64,000 nucleotides of DNA from Arthrobacter sp. FW306-2-2C-D06B (GTDB taxonomy: Bacteria > Actinomycetota > Actinomycetes > Actinomycetales > Micrococcaceae), in the NCBI RefSeq assembly GCF_021789175.1, contig NZ_CP084560.1, forward strand, positions 2,232,001-2,296,000, read 5' to 3'. Under the pieces are notes generated by a model. The model saw only the letters and a program-made list of their open reading frames with translations. It ran no database searches and was not told the DNA's origin. This document shows, in pieces, positions 42,785 to 51,660 of this stretch; positions within the stretch are counted from its first letter, which is position 1; each line of letters starts with the position of its first letter. Both the position numbers and the translations under genes were made by a program.

Positions 42785-43660
42785 TTAGCCAAGCTTGTGC
42801 CCGAGGCTGGTGAGCAGGCGCGCGACGGCGTCCTCCGCGGTTGGCGGTGGGCCGAAGACTTCGCGCTGTCGTGAGGTATCCGCGACGTAGCGGCCGGTGC
42901 CGAACCAGTCGATCATCGCCCCGAGGTCCTTCGCCATCGGGTTGGCCGGGCTGATCGGGCTGAGGACGAGCTCAATCTGCCGGCCGAGCATTTGGCCAGA
43001 GATATCGGCGATGTCCTGCATGGTCACCGGCCGGTCCCAACCGATGTCGATGCGCTCTCCCTCGACGCCGCTCGCGTCTACTGCCGCCGCGAGATATCCG
43101 GCGAGGTCACTGGCAAGAACGTAGGTCAAGGGAACGCTCGGGGACCCGAACGACGTGAGCCGCCCCTCGCTGAACGGGTCGCCGAAGCGGGTGATCTGCT
43201 CAAGGAAAGCACCCGGACGAAGCGCCACGAACGGGACCCCGAGTTCTTCCAGGCGGTCCTCGGTCAGTTTCTTGTGCCAGAAGTGCGGAACCTCCGGGGT
43301 CTGATCGCAAGTGAGGATGCTCGTGAGGACAAATCGGCGAACACCGGCGCGGCTAGCGGCATGGACGAGGTTGGTGTTGCCCACCGTGTCGATGACGGGG
43401 CTGTCACCCTGCCGATGGTGGGTGTATCCCGCCGCTGAGGTGATCACAGCGTCAACACTGTCCATGGCGCTCACAAGCGACTCCGGGTCCATCATGTCGC
43501 CCCGCGTGATCGTCGCCCCCAGCTCTTCGAGGCGGCTTGCGTCCGAACCGGGCCGCACCAAGGCGCGGACCTGCTTTCCTCCTGCTAACAGCCTGGACAC
43601 CACCTGGCTGCCGAGCATCCCGGTGCCGCCGACCACAAGCACCGGTCCTGGGTCAGTCAT
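42785..43660 (-). CDS. NmrA-like NAD(P)-binding protein (SDR family)
   Basis: A 291-residue atypical short-chain dehydrogenase with the dinucleotide motif VVGGTGMLGSQVV (about residues 8-20), NmrA-type ALVRPGSDASRLEELGA and a central VLTSILTCD in place of a YxxxK active site. Such proteins often sense NAD(P)H or reduce quinones rather than act as classical dehydrogenases. Its ATG directly abuts the stop of the SRPBCC gene upstream (no gap), so the two form an operon. Confidence 0.88.
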   Translation of the reverse strand: MTDPGPVLVVGGTGMLGSQVVSRLLAGGKQVRALVRPGSDASRLEELGATITRGDMMDPESLVSAMDSVDAVITSAAGYTHHRQGDSPVIDTVGNTNLVHAASRAGVRRFVLTSILTCDQTPEVPHFWHKKLTEDRLEELGVPFVALRPGAFLEQITRFGDPFSEGRLTSFGSPSVPLTYVLASDLAGYLAAAVDASGVEGERIDIGWDRPVTMQDIADISGQMLGRQIELVLSPISPANPMAKDLGAMIDWFGTGRYVADTSRQREVFGPPPTAEDAVARLLTSLGHKLG

Positions 43661-44113
43661 TTACTCCTCCACCTCGCCGCGCCACCCTCCGGTTTCGTTT
43701 CCACGCGACTCTATGAACTCCTTGAATTTCTTCAGGTCAGCCTTCACCTGCATCTCGTCAATTTGGAGTGCGGCTCCGGCCTTCTCCATGACGGTTTCCG
43801 GCGCCCATTCGAAATGGACCTTGACGTGCGTGTGGTTGGCGTCCAGCGGCGAAAACCTGATGATGCCAGCGTGCGACTTGCCGTCAATACTGCGCCAGGC
43901 AATCCGGTCGTCGGGTTCCTGGTCGACTATTTCCGTATCGAATGCCAGTTCCACGCCCCCTACCTTGGTGACCCAATGGTTGGTCGTGTCGCTCAACTGG
44001 GTTACGGACTCCACCCCGGACATGAATCGGGGAAACGACTCAAACTGCGTCCACTGGTTGTAAGCCGTGCGGACGGGGACGTCCACGTCAATCGTTTCTT
44101 CAACCTTCCGCAT
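43661..44113 (-). CDS. SRPBCC (polyketide cyclase/START-like) protein
   Basis: A 150-residue protein with the SRPBCC pattern MRKVEETIDVDVPVRTAYNQ, TQFESFPRFMSGVESV, RIAWRSIDG and the long C-terminal helix LKKFKEFIESRG. The ATG at 44113 follows AGGAGG closely and is preferred over an upstream in-frame start. The fold forms a hydrophobic pocket; ligands vary. It is co-transcribed with the SDR gene. It has no membrane tail, which argues against a CoxG role. Confidence 0.88.
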   Translation of the reverse strand: MRKVEETIDVDVPVRTAYNQWTQFESFPRFMSGVESVTQLSDTTNHWVTKVGGVELAFDTEIVDQEPDDRIAWRSIDGKSHAGIIRFSPLDANHTHVKVHFEWAPETVMEKAGAALQIDEMQVKADLKKFKEFIESRGNETGGWRGEVEE

Positions 44114-44271
44114 CTCTCCTCCTCGCTCGGACTTGCGTGGGCTGGACACAGGGACTGCTCCTGGGACCGTCCCTCCGGTAAGCCAGCCACTCTTGAACGT
44201 TAAGCCTGCTGATTATCCAAGTCCAGACCGGCCAGGTCGCTGCCTCCGTGCGAAGCCATTCAACAAGCCCC

Positions 44272-46389
44272 TCATGTCCGGGAGCGCCCGCGGCGCGCGA
44301 CGGCGTCGATCGTCACGGCGGCGACGAGAACCAGGGCCGTGACGACGTACTTGGCCGGTGCGCTGTAGCCCTGCAGGCCCATGCCGTTATCGATTGTGGC
44401 GATCACGAGGCCGCCCAGGACGCCGTGCAGCACCTTGCCGCGGCCGCCGAACAAGCTGGTCCCGCCGATGACCGCGGCCGCCACGGCGTAAAGCACCAGC
44501 GTGCCGCCGTCGTACGACGTCGAGACGGAACGGAGCCGCGACGCGTAGACGATTCCGCCGATTCCTGCCGTGAAGGAAGCGAGGATGAAGGCCAGGGTGC
44601 GAATGCGGGCAAGGTTCACGCCTCCCCGCCGCGCGGCCTCGGCGTTGCCGCCAATGGCGTAGACGTAACGGCCGAACCGGGTTCGTCCAAGCAGCAGTGT
44701 CCAAGCGGCGAGGACTCCGAGCACCACGAGAAGGACCCACGGAACGCCACTGATTTCGACCAGGATGCCGCGGTCCGTATTGCAGAGCCAGACGATGGCC
44801 ACACCCGCGGCGAGCACCGCCGCGATCTTCAGGGCGCTCACGCTGGCGGGTGGCGCGACGAGTCCGGTGTTGCGCCGGCGGGCGTCGCGCAGCCACGTCC
44901 ACGTGCTGAACGCGCCGACGACGACGAGCATGAGGATCCAGCTCGTGGCGGGGCTGAGGTTGCCGCTCGCGATGTTGTTGATGACGTTGTCGTTGATCGG
45001 AACCACGCCGCCGCTGCCGAGGATGATCAGCATCACGCCAAGCCAGCCGAGCTGGCCGCCAAGGGTCACGACGAACGACGGCAGTCCGAGGCGGGTGATG
45101 ATCGTGCCATGAAGCAAGCCGATCCCCGCGCAGCCAAGCAGGCCGACGGCGATCGCCGCCCACCACGGCCAGCCGGCGGACTCCTGGACGAGTTCGGCCA
45201 TGATGACGCCGCCCACTCCACCGACGTACCCGATGGACAAGTCGATTTCGCCGAGCAGGAGGACGAAGACCTGGCCCATCGCCAGCAGCATGAAAACGGA
45301 ACCCTGGATGAGCAGGTTCACCATGTTGCCGGGAGTCAGGAAGTTCGGGTTCAGCGATTGGAAGAGCACCGAGATCAGCAACAGACCCGCGAGAACCGGC
45401 AGCACTCCGCTCTCGCCGCCCCGGACCCGCGCGAACGCCGCGCGGAAGTATTCGGGCAGCGACGTCGCGGTGATGTCCGGGTTCAACGCCAATGCGGCCT
45501 TCCGCTTGGCGGCTGCCGTGGTCGGCTCGTCCTGGAGCGCGGCTGCCACGGAGGGGAGCGGACCCTTGGCGGCGGTGAGCGGACGGTTCGACGGCGGTGG
45601 CGGCGCTGGTTCCGGCCTTGCCCGATCGGAGAACCCCGTGGTCATCAGGTCCACAACGATCTGACGGTCCATCTCCCTGACAGGCCGGATGGCCACAAGC
45701 TGGCCGAGCCTGAGCACGGCGATGCGGTCTGCCACCTCGAACACGTCGTTCATGTTGTGCGAAACGACGATGACGGCGACGCCGCGATCGGCGAGTTGAC
45801 GGATCAGGTGGAGGACGACCTCCGTCTGGGCGACGCCGAGGGCCGCGGTCGGCTCGTCCATGATGACAAGCTTCGAGTTCCACAGCACCGACTTTGCGAT
45901 GGCCACGGACTGGCGTTGCCCCCCGGACAGTGACGCGACAGGTTGCCGGATCGACCGCACTGTGGTCACGGCCAGGCTCGCGAGCGTCTCCCGGGCCGCG
46001 ATCTCCATGCTCTCCTCGTCAAGGAGAAAATGGCGCAGGCGTTCGCGGCCGAGGAACAGGTTCTGCACGATGTCGAGGTTGTCGCACAGCGCGAGGTCCT
46101 GGTAGACGGTCTCGATGCCGAGAGCCGCGGCTTCGTGCGGCGAGTTCAACCGTACGGGCTGGTTCTCCCAAAACAGCTGCCCGTCGTCGGGGGTGTGAAT
46201 GCCGGCGACGCATTTGATCAACACCGATTTGCCCGCGCCGTTGTCGCCGGCAAGCGCAGTCACCTTGCCGATCGGCACCTCAAGGGTGATGTCGACCAGT
46301 GCCTGCACAGGCCCGAAGTTCTTGTCGATGCCCTCCAGCCGAAGGAGGGGCCCGACATCGGCGGGGTTCGGGGTTGCCAGCTCACTCAT
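44272..46389 (-). CDS. Sugar ABC transporter, fused ATPase-permease
   Basis: A 705-residue single polypeptide. Residues ~15-250 form one complete ATPase domain: GDNGAGKSV Walker A, SLSGGQRQSVAIAK signature, LVIMDEPTAAL Walker B and the SHN switch. A Pro-rich linker (PEPAPPPPSNRPLT, about 265) leads to a BPD_transp_2 permease with about ten membrane segments, including GEIDLSIGYVGG and FGGRGKVLHGVLGG. Sugar importers of the Xyl/Rbs/Frc family normally encode these separately. The ATG at 46389 begins MSELATPNPADVG eight bases after the binding-protein stop. Substrate probably a pentose or related monosaccharide. Confidence 0.88.
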   Translation of the reverse strand: MSELATPNPADVGPLLRLEGIDKNFGPVQALVDITLEVPIGKVTALAGDNGAGKSVLIKCVAGIHTPDDGQLFWENQPVRLNSPHEAAALGIETVYQDLALCDNLDIVQNLFLGRERLRHFLLDEESMEIAARETLASLAVTTVRSIRQPVASLSGGQRQSVAIAKSVLWNSKLVIMDEPTAALGVAQTEVVLHLIRQLADRGVAVIVVSHNMNDVFEVADRIAVLRLGQLVAIRPVREMDRQIVVDLMTTGFSDRARPEPAPPPPSNRPLTAAKGPLPSVAAALQDEPTTAAAKRKAALALNPDITATSLPEYFRAAFARVRGGESGVLPVLAGLLLISVLFQSLNPNFLTPGNMVNLLIQGSVFMLLAMGQVFVLLLGEIDLSIGYVGGVGGVIMAELVQESAGWPWWAAIAVGLLGCAGIGLLHGTIITRLGLPSFVVTLGGQLGWLGVMLIILGSGGVVPINDNVINNIASGNLSPATSWILMLVVVGAFSTWTWLRDARRRNTGLVAPPASVSALKIAAVLAAGVAIVWLCNTDRGILVEISGVPWVLLVVLGVLAAWTLLLGRTRFGRYVYAIGGNAEAARRGGVNLARIRTLAFILASFTAGIGGIVYASRLRSVSTSYDGGTLVLYAVAAAVIGGTSLFGGRGKVLHGVLGGLVIATIDNGMGLQGYSAPAKYVVTALVLVAAVTIDAVARRGRSRT

Positions 46390-46397
46390 TGTTCGAG

Positions 46398-47618
46398 CTA
46401 CTGGATACCTGCCGCGGTGCACGCGTCCTTCACCTGCGAGATGCACAGCGACGAACTCGTCACGGCACCGTCCTTGACCACGGTGTCCGCCATGTTCTTC
46501 GAGGTCACCCACAGCGGGGTCAGCAGGACCGATGCGATGTCGGACTTCGCCGTGTCATCAGTCGTCTTGCTGTTGACGAGGGTTGACGGAACGGGCACGC
46601 CCGCGCGCAGGTAGAGGACTGCTGCGGCGGCCGCCTGGGCTTCAAAGTAGATCGGCTTGTACACCGTTCCGCACTGGTACCCCTTCAGGATGTTCTGCAG
46701 CCCGGACAAGGACGCATCCTGCCCAGTCGTCGGGAAGGTCTTAGCAGGTATTTGCTTGCTCTGCAGGTAGGCGATCACGGCATTGGCGTTGTCGTCGTTA
46801 GGCGTGACCACCGCGTTGATGTTCGGGTGTGCGGTGTACTGCTGGGCGAATGTCGTCTGTGCCACCGACGGTGTCCAAGTGCCTGCCGGCTCTCCGACGT
46901 TGACGTACTCGCCGTTGTCGAAGTGCGGCTTGAGTACGCCGTTATATCCTTCAGCGAACAGCTTCGCGTTGTTGTCGGTCGGATCGCCATCCATGACCAG
47001 GATGTTTGGTTTGCTGACTTTCCAGTCCGCGATGCATGTGATCTCACCCTGGCCAATCAGTTGGCCCACTTTGACGTTGTCGAAGCTCACGTACGTGCGA
47101 TCCTTCGCGCCGCCTTTGACGAGCCGGTCATAGTCGACCACTTTGACGCCGCGGGCGCTGGCGGCCGCCTCGATGGCCGCGCCCGAGCCGGAGTCGATGG
47201 CGTCGACAAGCAGCACGGAGGCTCCTGCCGTGATGTCAGCCTCGGCCTGCGTCTGCATCGTGCTTGCGCTGCCCTGCGCATTGTCGATCTTGAACTTTGA
47301 GGAGTCGAGTCCGGCGGCTTCAAAGGCCTTCTTCAGGTAGGGGGCATCGAAGGTGACGTACCGCGCGGAAGTGGTGGTGTCCGGCAGCAGCACGCCCACC
47401 ATGCCCTTGCCCTGTGAAGCGAGCGAGGTGAGCTGTTTCATGGCCGAGAAGTCGGCCGTGAATGCATCCGCAGAGATCTGCGGTACCGTTCCTCCGGAAC
47501 TCGTGGCGCTTGGAGAAGGCGATGTGCCCGTGCTCGAGCATGCGGCGAGTGCCGTGATAGCGAGGGTTGCGATGAAGGCGGTTCCGGCGCTTCGTGCCGG
47601 GACCTTCATATTTAACAT
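46398..47618 (-). CDS. Sugar ABC transporter substrate-binding lipoprotein (XylF-like)
   Basis: A 406-residue periplasmic-binding-protein type 1 lipoprotein. The signal peptide ends in the lipobox LAAC (Cys about 30), then a Ser/Thr-rich tether. The body has GMVGVLLPDTTTSARY, DNAQGSASTMQTQAEADI, VSFDNVKVGQLIGQGE and VTPNDDNANAVIAYL, matching xylose-binding XylF more than ribose-binding RbsB. The ATG at 47618 has AAGGA seven bases upstream. It supplies substrate to the fused transporter encoded directly downstream; together the two genes make a complete importer. Confidence 0.9.
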   Translation of the reverse strand: MLNMKVPARSAGTAFIATLAITALAACSSTGTSPSPSATSSGGTVPQISADAFTADFSAMKQLTSLASQGKGMVGVLLPDTTTSARYVTFDAPYLKKAFEAAGLDSSKFKIDNAQGSASTMQTQAEADITAGASVLLVDAIDSGSGAAIEAAASARGVKVVDYDRLVKGGAKDRTYVSFDNVKVGQLIGQGEITCIADWKVSKPNILVMDGDPTDNNAKLFAEGYNGVLKPHFDNGEYVNVGEPAGTWTPSVAQTTFAQQYTAHPNINAVVTPNDDNANAVIAYLQSKQIPAKTFPTTGQDASLSGLQNILKGYQCGTVYKPIYFEAQAAAAAVLYLRAGVPVPSTLVNSKTTDDTAKSDIASVLLTPLWVTSKNMADTVVKDGAVTSSSLCISQVKDACTAAGIQ

Positions 47619-48013
47619 TTCTTTCCTTCTGTTGGTTTCGACTACAAGCGACCTGGCGGGGTCGGGCCGGAACCTGGACGTTGGCGCCGGACACAGGTCC
47701 ACGCCGGAGGCCACGGCGGTTCTCACCAACGGACGTCGATAAGCCAGCACTGGGCTGACTGCGACTTTACGACCAGCGACTCGATATCACGGGGTCCTCT
47801 CTGGACGGACGTGCCGGCGGGGCCGGGCATGTTCGTCAATGTTGCTCTATGACTACGTTGTAGACCGGAAGTCCGCTCTTAGCAAGGCTTCGTGAGCGGC
47901 AGGATTCGACGACGGCGATGCCGGGAAGTAGCCGCGTACGGATTTTGTTACACCAGTACCGGAGTACATGCTCTTTACCCCGGGATGCAGTCCACATCAG
48001 AGAGGTGGGTTCA
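47619..48013. other. 395-base intergenic region without a gene
   Basis: This region separates the divergent sugar-binding-protein and SPW genes and must hold both promoters. A small CCGGC/GCCGG hairpin lies at 47814-47826. No clear LacI- or ROK-type operator and no credible small ORF were seen; a 70-codon minus frame here lacks a ribosome site and family character. Confidence 0.6.
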
Positions 48014-48376
48014 ATGAAGAAGTGGACGCGATGGCAGGATTGGGTCACGGTTGTCGCCGGTCTCTATGCTGCTCTCTCGGTCATCTGGACCACGGCGGCC
48101 GGCTCGTCAGCTGCCTTGATGGTCGTGTTCGGCGCTTTGCTGATCGTTAGCGGTGTCATCAATCTGGCCATGCCCGGAACGCCGGCCATGGAGTGGGTGC
48201 AGGCAGCTTTCGGTGCCTTGCTGTTCCTTTCTCCGTGGCTAGGCTCCTACTCCATGCAAGCGGGGGCCGCCTGGACATCCTGGATCGCTGGCCTCGTGGC
48301 GCTCGTCGTCACTGCGATGGCGATCAAGCCCAGCACCGAGGAACACCGGCATCACATGGTCAGCCCTTCGCACTGA
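48014..48376 (+). CDS. SPW repeat membrane protein
   Basis: A 120-residue integral membrane protein with about four hydrophobic segments. It opens MKKWTRWQDWVTVVAGLYAA and has FLSPWLGSYS (about residues 76-85), the SPW motif of the family. The ATG has AGGTGGG upstream. The function of SPW proteins is unknown. It is monocistronic and faces the GH15 gene tail to tail. Confidence 0.87.
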   Translation: MKKWTRWQDWVTVVAGLYAALSVIWTTAAGSSAALMVVFGALLIVSGVINLAMPGTPAMEWVQAAFGALLFLSPWLGSYSMQAGAAWTSWIAGLVALVVTAMAIKPSTEEHRHHMVSPSH

Positions 48377-48483
48377 AGTGCTGAACCCTGAGGCGCTGAA
48401 ACGCTGAACAGCGGGAATACCGACCGGCGGGCCGTCATAGGACCCGCCGATCGCCGTCTCTTGCTGAGAGCCCTGCCTCGCCG

Positions 48484-50352
48484 CTATATCTGCTTCTGCG
48501 CGGTGGAGCCGGCGTTCGCGGCCCGCCGCTCCGCTTTCAGCAGGCGCAGGCCGCTGGCCAGTACCCCCACATGGCTGAACGCCTGCGGGAAGTTCCCGAG
48601 GAACTCACCCGTATCCGGGTGGATCTGCTCTGGCAGCAGTCCCAGTGGATTCGCACGGCTGCAGAGGGATTCGTAGAGTTCATGGGCCTCGTCCACCCGC
48701 CCTTGTCCGGCCAGGTTGTCCACCAACCAGAAGCTGCAGAGGAGGAACGCCCCTTCGCTCCCCGCCAGACCATCGGGAGAAACCTCTGGCAGGTAGCGGA
48801 ACAAAAGTCCGTTGCCGGCGTCGAGCTCTCCGGCGATGGCTTGAGTAGTGGACACCATCCGCGGATCGTCGAAATCAATGACATTACGGACAGGAAGGGT
48901 CAACAAGGACGCGTCCAGTCCGCCATGGCCGCCCAGATTCTCGGTGAAGGTGCGACGCAGTGGATCCCAGGATTGCGTCAGGGCAGCCTGCCGGATTCGC
49001 CCGGCCGTGGCCTCCCACCGGCGCTTGGGATAGGGAAGCCCATCCCTGCGCGCGATCTGGATGGCACGGTCGATTGCGACATAGCACAGCGCCGCCGAGT
49101 AGGTGAAGGGCCTGCTCTTGTCCCGGATCTCCCAGGGTCCCGAGTCCGGAACCCGCCAGCTCCTGATGGCCATTTCGACTATGGGGATCAGCGCGGCCCA
49201 TAGCCGCTCATCGACTCGCTTCCCACTGCCCGACCACTGGTAGGCGATATCGACGATTTCACCATACACATCGTGCTGGAGTTGGTGCCGGGCGCCGTTT
49301 CCCCACCTGACCGGCGCCGAGCCGCGGTATCCCCGCAGCTGTGGATCCTGCACCTCATCGGGCGGCTGGGAACCGTCGAGGGCGTACATGACGTGCGGGA
49401 CACCGTCCCGCTCAACGTTGGTCAGGACCCAGGCAAGGAAGACGTCCGCATCACTGGGGTCGCCAATACGCCTGAACACATAGTTGGAGAAGGATGCGTC
49501 ACGGACCCACGTGTACCGGTAGTCCCAGTTCCGTGACGTCCCTGGCCACTCAGGCAGGGATGAGGTGGCGGCCGCCAGGATGGCCCCTGTTTCGGCGTGA
49601 TCCAACATTTTCAGCGTCAGGGCCGAACGCTTCATCAACTCCGCTTGGGAGCCTTCGCAGTCCAGGCTCGATGCCCACCGGCGCCACGCGTACACGGTCT
49701 GGTCGATGAGCTTCTTGCTCTCGGGATGCTGACGAAGCCGGAACCGCCCCGACCAGTGCAGGACCATGGTCAGGGTCTCTCCCGCGCGAAGCGTCAATTC
49801 GGCGGACAAGCCACGACCGTCAGGGATCAGTTCAACGGAGGACCATAGGTAGACTTCCTGGACTCCGTCCTGCCGCCAATCAAACCTCCAGCCAGTGGCC
49901 AGGGTGTCGAAGGTGACACCGGCCTTCGGTATCAGGCTGATGCGCAGGGGGACGTCGCCGCCCACGGCTCGCGCGTGCCGCAGGAGTTCGGAACGGCCGG
50001 CCGGCACCGGCTCTGACAAGTCGGCGCCGGCACGCAGCGTAAGTCCGTCCGTCACCTGCAGCACGCCGCGATCGGACACCAGGGAGGTGACCAGCACGCA
50101 GGAATCCTCGGTATAGCGCTGGGACGATGCAAGGGTGCGAATAGGGGATATTTCAAAGCGGCCGCCCGAATCCGCGTCAAGGATCCCCGCCAGGAACGGG
50201 GGACTGTCGAATTCCGGCAGGCAAAGCCAGGTAATTGCGCCGTCCCGTCCCACCAAAGCGCACGTCGACCCATCGCCGATAAGTCCGTGATCCTCGATGG
50301 GCAAATACCCGTCTTGGTTAACCACCGGACGCGCTTGGGCACCAGTGATCAT
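48484..50352 (-). CDS. Glycoside hydrolase family 15 protein
   Basis: A 622-residue GH15 enzyme: an N-terminal beta-sandwich (IEDHGLIGDGSTCALVGRDG, WLCLPEFDSPPFLAGILD) and an (alpha/alpha)6 barrel. The barrel has RNWDYRYTWVRDASFSNYVF (about 280-300) and the catalytic-base segment LLPEQIHPDTGEFLGNFPQA near the C-terminus. Actinobacterial members of this length include trehalases and glucoamylases; the choice cannot be made by eye. The ATG at 50352 has AAGGGAG eight bases upstream, better than the GTG nine bases earlier, which overlaps that site. No signal peptide, so cytoplasmic. Confidence 0.9.
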   Translation of the reverse strand: MITGAQARPVVNQDGYLPIEDHGLIGDGSTCALVGRDGAITWLCLPEFDSPPFLAGILDADSGGRFEISPIRTLASSQRYTEDSCVLVTSLVSDRGVLQVTDGLTLRAGADLSEPVPAGRSELLRHARAVGGDVPLRISLIPKAGVTFDTLATGWRFDWRQDGVQEVYLWSSVELIPDGRGLSAELTLRAGETLTMVLHWSGRFRLRQHPESKKLIDQTVYAWRRWASSLDCEGSQAELMKRSALTLKMLDHAETGAILAAATSSLPEWPGTSRNWDYRYTWVRDASFSNYVFRRIGDPSDADVFLAWVLTNVERDGVPHVMYALDGSQPPDEVQDPQLRGYRGSAPVRWGNGARHQLQHDVYGEIVDIAYQWSGSGKRVDERLWAALIPIVEMAIRSWRVPDSGPWEIRDKSRPFTYSAALCYVAIDRAIQIARRDGLPYPKRRWEATAGRIRQAALTQSWDPLRRTFTENLGGHGGLDASLLTLPVRNVIDFDDPRMVSTTQAIAGELDAGNGLLFRYLPEVSPDGLAGSEGAFLLCSFWLVDNLAGQGRVDEAHELYESLCSRANPLGLLPEQIHPDTGEFLGNFPQAFSHVGVLASGLRLLKAERRAANAGSTAQKQI

Positions 50353-50463
50353 TTTGTTCACTCCCTTGGGTTCAGGCGAGGCTTCCTATATGGATTCTCT
50401 CGCCGTTCCCGCGCGCACGCCACAGTCCACGCATCCCGCCCGGGGCTTGCGGGGTCCAGGCCC

Positions 50464-51519
50464 TCAGGGCGTGAGCAGGACCTTGATGGAGCGACGTTCG
50501 TCCATGGCGCGGTAGGCCTCGGGGGCTTCCTCGAGCGGCATCACGGTGTCGAAGACCCGGCCCGGATTGATCTTTCCTTTGAGCACGTCGTCGAGCAACT
50601 CCGGGATGTAGGTGCGAGCCGGAGCCATGCCGCCGGCAATCGAAATGTTCGTGTCGAACAAATAGCGCAGCGGGGCTTCGGCTCCGCCCGTCGGGACACC
50701 AACAAAGCCAAGGGCGCCGCCCGGGCGGACACTGTGCAGTGCCTGTTCCATGGATTCCTTCGTCCCGACGCACTCCAGGACGGAGTCGGCCAAAACGCCT
50801 CCCAGCAACTCACGGACCTTGGCCACTCCGTCGTCGCCGCGCTCGGCGACGATGTCCGTGGCCCCGAACTCGAGGGCAATCGCCTGGCGGTCGGCGTGCC
50901 GGGACATCGCGATGATCCGCTCGGCTCCGAGCCGCTTCGCTGCGAGCACGCCGCAGAGCCCTACCGCGCCGTCGCCGACGACGACGACAGTCCTGCCGGG
51001 GCTGACCTTCGCCGCGAGGGCGGCATGGTGCCCGGTCGCCATCACATCGGAGAGCGTCAGCAAGCTCGCACGGAGGGCGTCGCCGGGCTCCGTGACGCCG
51101 GGAACCTTGACGAGGGTCGACTCGGCGAGCGGTACGCGCACGGCCTGGCCCTGGCCGCCGTCGATCGTGTGCCCGCTGTCATCTTTGCCGCCCCAACCTG
51201 CCAAATGATCGCAGGCAACGGTGACGCCGTTCAAGCATTGCGGGCAGGCGCCGCAGCTGACCAGGAAGGGAGCGATGACGAAGTCGCCGACCGCCAAGTC
51301 CGTGATGTCGTCGCCGATGCTTTCCACCGTGCCGATGAATTCGTGTCCAATGGCCGAAGGCTGGTGGGTGGGCTTGACGCCGCGGTACGGCCACAGATCC
51401 GATCCGCAGACGCAGGAGGCCGTGACTTTGACAACGACGTCGGTGGGCAGCTGGACCGTGGGGTAGTTACGGTCTTCAACACGGATGTCGCCGGGACCGT
51501 GGATGATGGTGGCGCGCAT
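50464..51519 (-). CDS. Zinc-dependent alcohol dehydrogenase family protein
   Basis: A 351-residue MDR-family dehydrogenase. Catalytic zinc ligands appear in CVCGSDLW (Cys about 36) and GHEFIG (His about 58, Glu 59), structural zinc in CGACPQCLNGVTVAC, and the NAD(P) fold begins VVVVGDGAVGLCGVLAAK (about 165). The ATG at 51519 has GAGGAG four bases upstream. Relatives oxidise alcohols or reduce aldehydes and quinones. It is monocistronic; direction is opposite to the LacI gene next door, with a shared 141-base promoter region. Confidence 0.9.
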   Translation of the reverse strand: MRATIIHGPGDIRVEDRNYPTVQLPTDVVVKVTASCVCGSDLWPYRGVKPTHQPSAIGHEFIGTVESIGDDITDLAVGDFVIAPFLVSCGACPQCLNGVTVACDHLAGWGGKDDSGHTIDGGQGQAVRVPLAESTLVKVPGVTEPGDALRASLLTLSDVMATGHHAALAAKVSPGRTVVVVGDGAVGLCGVLAAKRLGAERIIAMSRHADRQAIALEFGATDIVAERGDDGVAKVRELLGGVLADSVLECVGTKESMEQALHSVRPGGALGFVGVPTGGAEAPLRYLFDTNISIAGGMAPARTYIPELLDDVLKGKINPGRVFDTVMPLEEAPEAYRAMDERRSIKVLLTP

Positions 51520-51660
51520 GGGGCTCCTCAAATGATGGTTGTTGGGCTTGAATCGAGTCTATCCCCGCCGCGCCTATGGTCCTGTACTGGCCGGTAGCCC
51601 AGCCTGGACCCGCTGCTGCGTCGTTCGTCGCTTGGCCCCTAAGTCGCGCAGAATAGCTCC

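Noticed and set aside
43661..44113. SRPBCC gene as the missing coxG
   Set aside because: It is 30 kb from the cox operon, paired with an SDR gene, and lacks the C-terminal membrane anchor of CoxG.
44248..45933. 561-codon plus-strand frame opposite the fused ABC transporter
   Set aside because: Asp/Glu/Arg/His-rich, low-complexity translation typical of the antisense of membrane-protein genes; no ribosome site or motif.
47836..48048. 70-codon minus-strand ORF between the sugar-binding protein and SPW genes
   Set aside because: No ribosome site, no family character, and it overlaps the SPW start.
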